From NCBI GenBank assembly GCA_017457215.1, contig JAFTHU010000009.1, positions 62,001-126,000 of the forward strand: a stretch of 64,000 nucleotides of DNA. Direction: 5' to 3'. The stretch comes from Clostridia bacterium. GTDB lineage: Bacteria; Bacillota; Clostridia; Christensenellales; Borkfalkiaceae. The position numbers and the translations under genes were made by a program. Shown here piece after piece: positions 1-4,131 of this stretch (the first letter of the stretch is position 1; the number at the start of each line of letters is the position of its first letter). Below the pieces are notes generated by a model, which searched no databases, had not been told where the DNA came from, and worked only from the letters and a program-made list of their open reading frames with translations.

Positions 1-251
1 TTATCGGTAAGATTTAGGCAAATTGCGCCGATAAAAATTCCGCCTACCGTGTACAATAAGCAAAATTTTCCGCCGTATTCCAAGGACGGAAGAATTAGCC
101 CAAAAAAGGCGGCAGAGAGCATGACGCCCGCTGCAAACGAGAGTACGATATCGGAAAAACGGTGGGATATATTTTTAAATAAAAATCCAATCGCTGCGCC
201 GAAAACGGTTGCACCGCCGACGCCGAGAGCCGTTAATAATACTGCTTCCAT
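1..251 (-). CDS. ZIP family metal transporter, N-terminal part (cut by window edge)
   Basis: The minus strand is open from an ATG at 251 to the window edge, giving 83 residues. They are hydrophobic with small-residue helices: a first segment rich in Gly/Ala (VGGATVFGAAIGFLF), a second with LSFAAGVMLSAAFFGLILP, and a third beginning LLYTVGGIFIGA. The SFAAGVMLSAAFFGLILPSLE pattern is typical of the GufA/ZupT branch of ZIP transporters, which carry zinc or other divalent metals into the cytosol. The metal-binding helices 4 and 5 lie outside the window, so the family call rests on the N-terminal third only. The start is 4 nt past the stop of the upstream YhcH-like gene, so the two are probably co-transcribed. 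Confidence 0.72.
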   Translation of the reverse strand, partial: MEAVLLTALGVGGATVFGAAIGFLFKNISHRFSDIVLSFAAGVMLSAAFFGLILPSLEYGGKFCLLYTVGGIFIGAICLNLTD

Positions 252-255
252 AAGA

Positions 256-714
256 TTAAAGCTTTATTTTGATTAAAATTTTTCTGACGGGAGCGGAAAC
301 GCCGTCTACGCGCATCGCGGGGCGGTGTATGTCGTTGGGCATAAAAATTCCGTATTCGCCCGCCGTCCAAACGCCTTTCCAAACTTTTGCGTCCGTTTGG
401 AAAAATTCTACGTCCTTTTCTTCGTTGTATTCGGTAATCGAAGTGCATTTTTCAATATCGACAACCTCAACAGCCTCTTGACCTGCGGCGATATATTGAA
501 TGTCGATATATTTTTTGTGTCCCTCAAAGCGTGCTGTTTGCTCTTCTTTGGTGTTGTATTCTTGTACGGAAGCGTAAAGATTTTTGCCGTCTATTTCGTA
601 TTTACCGACGGGTAAATTTTCTGCTTCCGCCTTTTGAATGAAAGCGAACGCTTTTTCAAAATTTTCGTATACGTTAAAATAAAGTTTGCAATTTTCTATT
701 TTATCAATAATCAT
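256..714 (-). CDS. YhcH/YjgK/YiaL family protein (cupin-like, TabA/EbgC group)
   Basis: The 152-residue product has the family's usual length. It shows the conserved central block FEGHKKYIDIQYIAAGQE and the later GEYGIFMPNDIHRP, whose His and acidic residues form the metal-binding cupin-like pocket in this family. Members include E. coli TabA and the EbgC/YiaL proteins, linked to sugar or sialic-acid metabolism and biofilm control; the exact substrate is not known. An AGGAG ribosome site lies about 7 nt before the ATG, and a good promoter sits at 745-773. The gene is followed 4 nt later by a ZIP transporter. Function beyond the family name is inference. Confidence 0.85.
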   Translation of the reverse strand: MIIDKIENCKLYFNVYENFEKAFAFIQKAEAENLPVGKYEIDGKNLYASVQEYNTKEEQTARFEGHKKYIDIQYIAAGQEAVEVVDIEKCTSITEYNEEKDVEFFQTDAKVWKGVWTAGEYGIFMPNDIHRPAMRVDGVSAPVRKILIKIKL

Positions 715-744
715 AAAAAACTCCTAAAAGATTTTAGTATTCCT

Positions 745-773
745 ATTATAGCATATTCCAAAAGGAAATGCAA
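745..773 (-). promoter_or_regulatory. Sigma-A promoter of the yhcH-zip operon
   Basis: Read on the minus strand: TTGCAT at 768-773, 17 nt, then TATAAT at 745-750. It lies 31 nt before the ATG at 714. Confidence 0.7.
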
Positions 774-832
774 TGGGGAAAACTTTATTTTAGAAAATTT
801 ATTAGAAACGATTATGAAAACTATATTTGTCC

Positions 833-863
833 AAAAAAAAGAAAACCACCCAAAGATGGTTTT
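833..863 (-). terminator. Rho-independent terminator after the XRE gene
   Basis: The stem AAAACCA (842-848) pairs with TGGTTTT (857-863). On the minus strand it is followed by eight T (833-840). It ends transcription of the regulator at 896-1099. Confidence 0.75.
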
Positions 864-865
864 TA

Positions 866-895
866 TGGTGGAGCAAGTTAATGTAAACTGAACCG
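866..895. repeat. Boundary repeat copy A (tRNA 3'-end-like)
   Basis: This 30-nt segment matches 1522-1552 at about 27 positions. On the minus strand it holds GGTTCAGTTTA (884-894) and ends in GCTCCACCA, so it looks like a T-loop word plus an acceptor and CCA tail. It lies between the stop codon of the XRE gene and its terminator. Confidence 0.55.
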
Positions 896-1099
896 TTAGA
901 GTTCTTCGCCTAAAAGAACATTGACGCTAACGTCTAAGGCGGTAGCCAACGCTTTCAAATAACTTGCTTTGGGCTCATTGATATTATTCTCCCAAATCGA
1001 AATCATTCCCTTGGACACACCGACAAGTTTAGCAAGTTGCGGTTGCGTCAACCCTTTTTCTAACCGCAAGCATTTAATTGTTTCGCCTAATCCTTTCAT
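896..1099 (-). CDS. Small XRE-family HTH transcriptional regulator
   Basis: The product is 67 residues, essentially only a Cro/C1-type helix-turn-helix. LTQPQLAKLVGVSKGMISIWE (about residues 18-38) is the HTH core, followed by NEPKASYLKALATALDVSVNVLL. The start at 1099 gives the canonical MKGLGETIKCLRLEKGLTQ opening, but there is no clear Shine-Dalgarno and a TATAAT-like box lies very close upstream, so the message may have a very short leader. It diverges from another XRE gene at 1186 and shares an operator-like region with it. Such pairs usually form an auto-regulated switch; the target genes are not known. Confidence 0.85.
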   Translation of the reverse strand: MKGLGETIKCLRLEKGLTQPQLAKLVGVSKGMISIWENNINEPKASYLKALATALDVSVNVLLGEEL

Positions 1100-1112
1100 A
1101 ATTATATTTATT

Positions 1113-1159
1113 TTATCAGAAAACTAAGAATGATACTTGGTTTCTTAGAAAACTAAGAA
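1113..1159. promoter_or_regulatory. Tandem palindromic operators between divergent XRE genes
   Basis: A perfect palindrome TTCTTAG-AAAA-CTAAGAA lies at 1142-1159. An imperfect copy (left half 5 of 7 matching) lies at 1113-1130, 29 nt away centre to centre. The perfect copy sits between the -35 and -10 boxes of the plus-strand promoter, where a repressor would block it. Confidence 0.65.
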
Positions 1160-1165
1160 TATAAT
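1137..1165 (+). promoter_or_regulatory. Promoter of the plus-strand XRE gene
   Basis: TTGGTT (1137-1142), 17 nt, TATAAT (1160-1165). The spacer is almost wholly occupied by the operator palindrome. Confidence 0.6.
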
Positions 1166-1185
1166 GTTGATAAAAGGAGAAAAAA

Positions 1186-1452
1186 ATGGAATACACGGAA
1201 GCAGTAGGTAAGAGGTTGAAGGAATTATTAAGCGAACGACATTTTACGCAAACGAAATTTGCAAAAGGAAGTAATATATCTCGGATGACAATCAATCGAA
1301 CGATAAACGGTAAAGTTCGTATAGTAACATTTGAAACGCTAATTGTGTTTTGCAAAACCCTAAATATTACGTTGAGAGATTTTTTCTCGTCCGAATTATT
1401 TGGTGAAGACATAGAATTTTACAAGAAGAAAAAGGGAAGACGTATCAATTAA
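1186..1452 (+). CDS. XRE-family HTH transcriptional regulator
   Basis: The product is 88 residues. The helix-turn-helix covers about residues 18-45 (FTQTKFAKGSNISRMTINRTI), followed by VRIVTFETLIVFCKTLNITLRDFF and a lysine-rich tail. Recognition-helix residues differ from those of the neighbouring regulator at 896-1099, so the two need not bind the same site. An AAAAGGAGA ribosome site precedes the ATG. It is monocistronic, ending at the bidirectional terminator at 1485-1522. The divergent promoters and shared palindromes suggest mutual or self repression, as in phage or plasmid switches. Confidence 0.85.
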   Translation: MEYTEAVGKRLKELLSERHFTQTKFAKGSNISRMTINRTINGKVRIVTFETLIVFCKTLNITLRDFFSSELFGEDIEFYKKKKGRRIN

Positions 1453-1484
1453 ATTTACTAAAAAATGCAATAAAAATATTCGTC

Positions 1485-1522
1485 AAAAAAGAAAACCGCC
1501 CTCTTGGACGGTTTTCTTTTTT
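1485..1522. terminator. Bidirectional terminator
   Basis: AAAAAAGAAAACCG (1485-1498) pairs with CGGTTTTCTTTTTT (1509-1522). It has T-runs in both directions, so it serves the plus-strand XRE gene and the minus-strand pair at 1555-2423. Confidence 0.8.
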
Positions 1523-1552
1523 GGTGGAGCGAGTGTAACGTAAATTGAACCG
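1522..1552. repeat. Boundary repeat copy B (tRNA 3'-end-like)
   Basis: Copy of 866-895. On the minus strand it holds GGTTCAATTTA (1541-1551) and ends in CGCTCCACCA. It again lies between a minus-strand stop codon and its terminator. Confidence 0.55.
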
Positions 1553-1554
1553 CT

Positions 1555-2013
1555 TTAAATATTGCGATATTTTGTATTAACTGTGATATAACTTCCATTG
1601 CCTTGACTTCTATGTAAAGCAACAATCCCCGCCCAAGCAAGAACACCTGAATAATACGTAGAACGGCGAGTAATTTTTGTTCCGTCTAAAACGTATAACA
1701 ATTCGCTTGCAATAAATCCCTCCATGCTATCGTGTGAAATTTCTTCGCCAAGCTTACCGCTATTCATTGCAATAATATCTGCTCGATACATTTTTCCACC
1801 TAATGCGTTTGCTTTTTTGACTATTTCGTCAAAATGCTCCCATTCTAAAATATAGCCAGGCAATTTATCCGTTTCAATTCCCATACCAGTAGGAGAAATC
1901 CAAAAAGCAATGGGCGCCCCACGTAAAGTAGGCATTAAAGCTTTTCCGTTATTTGCTTTTAATTTTTCTTTAATAATATTACTAATTTGATTTTCTTTCT
2001 TAAAAAACCCCAT
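1555..2013 (-). CDS. Hypothetical protein, partner of the 2028-2423 gene
   Basis: I do not recognise this 152-residue protein. It has a charged N-terminus (KKENQISNIIKEKLK), a central stretch with PTLRGAPIAFWISPTGMG, and a C-terminal half rich in Ser/Tyr with SSE-like short helices. There is no signal peptide, membrane segment or catalytic motif I can name. An AAGGAGAG ribosome site overlaps the stop codon of the upstream gene, so the two are translationally linked. Position in a small accessory island next to tRNA-Val suggests a recently acquired gene. Confidence 0.6.
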   Translation of the reverse strand: MGFFKKENQISNIIKEKLKANNGKALMPTLRGAPIAFWISPTGMGIETDKLPGYILEWEHFDEIVKKANALGGKMYRADIIAMNSGKLGEEISHDSMEGFIASELLYVLDGTKITRRSTYYSGVLAWAGIVALHRSQGNGSYITVNTKYRNI

Positions 2014-2027
2014 AATATTTACTCTCC

Positions 2028-2423
2028 TTAATATAAATTTCTTTCAAATGTTACGTTTTTATTTTTCACATCTACTTTTGCTTTATAACCAAGAGCCAAC
2101 CAGCTTTTAGCATATGGATGGTATTCCGTGTTCGCCCAATAAGAGTGGGGAATATTGTATGCTGTTGCAGGTAACGCAAAACCTAAAATATCTTCTAATT
2201 TCTCATAAGATATTACAATTCTTTTTTCCCAACTTTCATATAAAAATTCCGATAACGCCCTATACTTACCGTTTGAACATTCTACTGGAAAAGCAGGACG
2301 CCCTGCATAGGACAAGTTTTCAGTTTGTTGCTCGTTCATCTTTTCTTCCAAGTGCGCAACTCTCTTTTCTAATTCATCAATACGATTGTACAACTTTACA
2401 AAATCGGCAAATTCTAACTGCAT
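2028..2423 (-). CDS. Coiled-coil protein with a DUF7662-like C-terminal domain
   Basis: The 131-residue product begins with a short coiled coil (about residues 10-35, LYNRIDELEKRVAHLEEKM). After a linker comes a domain with ISYEKLEDILGFALPATA, then WAN, AKSWLALGYKAKVD and a final VTFER. This order (ILG, LP.SA, W.N, A.AWL..G, VTF.R) resembles the small DUF7662 domain, often found near restriction or phage genes; I assign it from memory of the pattern. The start is set by AAAAGGAGAG 7 nt upstream. A consensus promoter overlapped by two operator-like repeats lies just upstream, so expression is probably tightly controlled. Confidence 0.6.
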   Translation of the reverse strand: MQLEFADFVKLYNRIDELEKRVAHLEEKMNEQQTENLSYAGRPAFPVECSNGKYRALSEFLYESWEKRIVISYEKLEDILGFALPATAYNIPHSYWANTEYHPYAKSWLALGYKAKVDVKNKNVTFERNLY

Positions 2424-2450
2424 ATGAAACTCTCCTTTTGTTGTATATTT

Positions 2451-2498
2451 CAGTTTTTATCAACTGTAATTATAGTATAACACAGTTTTCAACAACTG
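2451..2498. promoter_or_regulatory. Two 16-bp operator-like inverted repeats
   Basis: CAGTTTTTATCAACTG at 2451-2466 and CAGTTTTCAACAACTG at 2483-2498 share the form CAGTTTTNANCAACTG, 32 nt apart centre to centre (three helical turns). One covers the transcription start and the other the -35/spacer of the minus-strand promoter. A third partial copy starts at 2524. Confidence 0.6.
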
Positions 2499-2502
2499 TC
2501 AA
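2474..2502 (-). promoter_or_regulatory. Promoter of the 2423-1555 pair
   Basis: On the minus strand: TTGACA (2497-2502), 17 nt, TATACT (2474-2479). Confidence 0.75.
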
Positions 2503-2551
2503 GTGTTTTTTTTCTGTATTTTTCAGTTTTTTTGATAATTGTTGTCGCAAC

Positions 2552-2592
2552 AAAAAACCTAAACCGAACCATAGGTGGTTCAATTTAGGTTT
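2552..2592 (-). terminator. Terminator of the four-helix-bundle gene, boundary hairpin
   Basis: AAACCTAAA (2555-2563) pairs with TTTAGGTTT (2584-2592), and inside it GAACCA (2566-2571) pairs with TGGTTC (2576-2581). Minus-strand T-run at 2552-2557. It contains GGTTCAATTTAGGTT (2577-2591), which recurs exactly at 3144-3158 on the other side of the gene. Confidence 0.75.
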
Positions 2593-2598
2593 ACGGCA

Positions 2599-2958
2599 CT
2601 ATTTTTCAATTTTCTTTTCTATCGTGACACACGAAGCGGTTAAAATTCTTCGTATTCTTCCGCAAAGATTACGTTTTTCTTTAAAAATTCCTTCGTTTAT
2701 TTGCCCTGTGGTAAATAAAAGTTTTAGCCAACTTTCCGTTTCAAAACATTCTTTTCTAGCAATTTTTAATTTTGAAAGCATATCGGGTAAGCTTTGCGGA
2801 TATTGTGCTTCCGTAATATTTGCAAAAACGCTTGACGAAGATTTACGGATTTGTAAAACGGTATTTGCGCAATCTTTAATTTTGGATAACGATTGACAAA
2901 GCAATTCGATTTCTACCGCTAACTGTTCGGCATATTTCATTAGTAAGTTTTCTGTCAT
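2599..2958 (-). CDS. Four-helix bundle protein (S23/TIGR02436-like)
   Basis: The 119-residue protein is all-helical. The family core is visible: IRKSSSSVFANITEAQ (about residues 37-52), LKIARKECFETESWLKLL (about 63-80) and a basic tail. It belongs to the four-helix-bundle family first seen in 23S rRNA intervening sequences and related to the bAvd protein of diversity-generating retroelements, which binds nucleic acid through a basic surface. The biological role of solitary members is not established. The start at 2958 has an AAGGGAT ribosome site. The 5' side is the hairpin array at 2969-3124, and the gene plus array are enclosed by 15-nt direct repeats. No reverse transcriptase or template repeat is present. 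Confidence 0.82.
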   Translation of the reverse strand: MTENLLMKYAEQLAVEIELLCQSLSKIKDCANTVLQIRKSSSSVFANITEAQYPQSLPDMLSKLKIARKECFETESWLKLLFTTGQINEGIFKEKRNLCGRIRRILTASCVTIEKKIEK

Positions 2959-2968
2959 AATTTATCCC

Positions 2969-3124
2969 TTGTGAAAAAATCACAACGATAGTTGTGTATG
3001 TAATTCGCGATAGCGATATGAAATCAATTTTAATTGTATGTAATCAAGACGAGGGAAATGACATACGCCTAACGGCGAGGACATACATTGCTACGCAATG
3101 ATTGCATACCAACCCTTCGGCTTG
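2969..3124. repeat. Symmetric array of short hairpins with 8-nt linkers (fishbone)
   Basis: Short palindromes lie at 2981-2996 (CACAAC-GATA-GTTGTG), 3005-3016 (TCGC-GATA-GCGA), 3025-3036 (CAAT-TTTA-ATTG), 3066-3077 (CGCC-TAAC-GGCG), 3086-3100 (CATTGC-TAC-GCAATG) and 3110-3124 (CAACCC-TTC-GGCTTG). An unpaired 13-nt centre lies at 3045-3057. They are separated by 8-nt linkers: TATGTAAT, TATGAAAT, TATGTAAT, then ATGACATA, AGGACATA, ATTGCATA. Left and right linkers can pair in nested order (8/8 with one wobble, 5/8, 7/8), giving stacked four-way junctions. It forms the leader of the four-helix-bundle gene on the minus strand. It is not a CRISPR array or any named RNA that I recognise. Confidence 0.7.
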
Positions 3125-3129
3125 AATAA

Positions 3130-3160
3130 ACAACCTAAGTTGAGGTTCAATTTAGGTTGT
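3130..3160 (-). terminator. Hairpin after tRNA-Val
   Basis: ACAACCTAA (3130-3138) pairs with TTAGGTTGT (3152-3160), with an inner TTGA/TCAA. Four nt past the tRNA CCA end on the minus strand. The T-run beyond it is weak (TTTATT). It contains GGTTCAATTTAGGTT (3144-3158), the same word as in the hairpin at 2552-2592. Confidence 0.6.
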
Positions 3161-3163
3161 TTT

Positions 3164-3241
3164 TGGTGGAGACAACAGGACTTGAACCTGTGACCTCTCG
3201 CATGTGAAGCGAGCGCTCTAACCAACTGAGACTATGCCTCC
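3164..3241 (-). tRNA. tRNA-Val (anticodon CAC)
   Basis: Acceptor stem GGAGGCA (3235-3241) pairs with TGTCTCC (3168-3174). The anticodon arm is CTCGC-TTCACAT-GCGAG with anticodon CAC, the T-arm is ACAGG-TTCAAGT-CCTGT, the discriminator is A and the CCA is encoded. The D-arm reads GTCTC-AGTTGGTTA-GAGC, which carries one extra base compared with the usual GCTC/GAGC stem, giving 78 nt including CCA. The remaining arms pair well, so it is probably functional. It reads GUG valine codons. Confidence 0.92.
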
Positions 3242-3286
3242 ATATATTGCCTTGCCAAAAAGCAAGGCGTTTTTTAAGTGTGTTTC

Positions 3287-3315
3287 ATTATAACATTGCA
3301 AAAAAAAGCTGTCAA
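3287..3315 (-). promoter_or_regulatory. Promoter of tRNA-Val
   Basis: On the minus strand TTGACA (3310-3315), 17 nt, TATAAT (3287-3292), a perfect consensus. The leader before the tRNA holds a stable hairpin GCCTTGC/GCAAGGC (3249-3268), possibly for tRNA 5' processing. Confidence 0.88.
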
Positions 3316-3363
3316 TTCTTTTTATGCCTTTGTAAAAAATTCTTGAAAATCTTTTTCAGCAGA

Positions 3364-3699
3364 TTATTTTTCTTCGTTAGTCGGTGCGTTTTCCGAAATT
3401 CCGACTACTGCATCTACGGGCATGGAAAAAGCAATGCCTTGCCCCGCTGAATCCAAACCGACTTCTTTATATAATGCGTGTAAAACGTCGTCTTTGATTT
3501 TTGCGGGAACGAGAATCATTACGATTTCCTTTTCTGGTTGAATGGTGATATGGAAAAAAGTTTCTGCTTCCTTTCCCGCCGTGCCGCGTGCGTTGATGAC
3601 CGTGCCGCCGCGCGCACCGAGTTTTTTCGCTGCGTCCATAACCGCTTCACTAAAACCGCTGTTCACAATACAAAAAATTGCTTCGTGTTTAAAGTCCAT
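3364..3699 (-). CDS. PII-like regulatory protein associated with DUF1538
   Basis: The 111-residue protein has the GlnB-like ferredoxin fold pattern: an EAIFCIVNSGFSEAVMDAAKKLGA strand-helix, ARGGTVINARGT (residues 29-40), the FFHITIQPEKEIVMILVP strand, then GQGIAFSMPVDAVVGI at the end. The Tyr of the classical uridylylation T-loop is absent. PII proteins sense ATP/ADP and 2-oxoglutarate or other ligands and bind transporters. Genes like this sit next to DUF1538 membrane proteins, as here (15 nt after a second PII-like gene), so it probably gates that transporter. The ligand is unknown. Confidence 0.82.
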   Translation of the reverse strand: MDFKHEAIFCIVNSGFSEAVMDAAKKLGARGGTVINARGTAGKEAETFFHITIQPEKEIVMILVPAKIKDDVLHALYKEVGLDSAGQGIAFSMPVDAVVGISENAPTNEEK

Positions 3700-3713
3700 A
3701 ATTATTTGCTCCT

Positions 3714-4118
3714 TTAACCCGCTCTGTGGTTGCTCAAAAACCGATAAATTGCTACGCCGATTACGCTGGAAAGGGGAATCGTAAAAGCGATACCCTTGCC
3801 GTTTTTCAACGCGTGGAATTTATCCTCTAACGCCTGCATTGCCTCTTGTGCTTTGTCCTCGCGCAGAATGCTGAAAATTACGCTCTTGTCCGAATCTTCT
3901 AAACCCAGCATATACAGCATATCGCTGTGCGCCGTGCCTTGTCCTAAAACCGAAGTTTGGAAATTTACTTCGTATGCCGTTAAAAAATCCATGTAAAATT
4001 CCGCTTTGCTTCTGTTAACGACAGTTACCAGTAATTTTAATTTTTTAAAGCTGTCGGGCGCAGGTTTTTTCTGGGTTTTCGGGGTTCTTGTTTTTGTCAT
4101 TTTTTTTGTTAATTCCAT
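3714..4118 (-). CDS. Second PII-like regulatory protein
   Basis: The 134-residue protein has a basic N-terminal extension (KKMTKTRTPKTQKKP) followed by a GlnB-like fold: LKLLVTVVNRSKAEFYMDFL, VNFQTSVLGQGTA, DKSVIFSILREDKAQEAMQALE, and KGIAFTIPLSSVIGVAIY. It is only distantly like its neighbour at 3364-3699, so the two may form a heteromer or sense different ligands. An AAGGGGG ribosome site sits just before the ATG at 4118. It lies 13 nt downstream of the DUF1538 gene, in one minus-strand operon. Function beyond PII-type signalling is inference. Confidence 0.75.
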   Translation of the reverse strand: MELTKKMTKTRTPKTQKKPAPDSFKKLKLLVTVVNRSKAEFYMDFLTAYEVNFQTSVLGQGTAHSDMLYMLGLEDSDKSVIFSILREDKAQEAMQALEDKFHALKNGKGIAFTIPLSSVIGVAIYRFLSNHRAG

Positions 4119-4131
4119 AGTTACCCCCTTG

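Noticed and set aside
866..1552. Two further tRNA genes at the boundary repeats
   Set aside because: Only a T-loop-like word and CCA tail are seen; no acceptor 5' strand, D-arm or anticodon arm.
2114..2896. 260-residue plus-strand open frame
   Set aside because: It is antisense to two better supported minus-strand genes with ribosome sites and crosses their promoter.
2969..3124. CRISPR array
   Set aside because: Linkers are only 8 nt, the hairpins differ from one another, orientation flips at the centre, and there are no cas genes.
2599..3124. Diversity-generating retroelement because of the bAvd-like protein
   Set aside because: There is no reverse transcriptase and no template/variable repeat pair in the window.
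826..3241. Intact prophage or integrative element at tRNA-Val
   Set aside because: No integrase, recombinase, structural or transfer gene is present; only small cassettes and boundary repeats.
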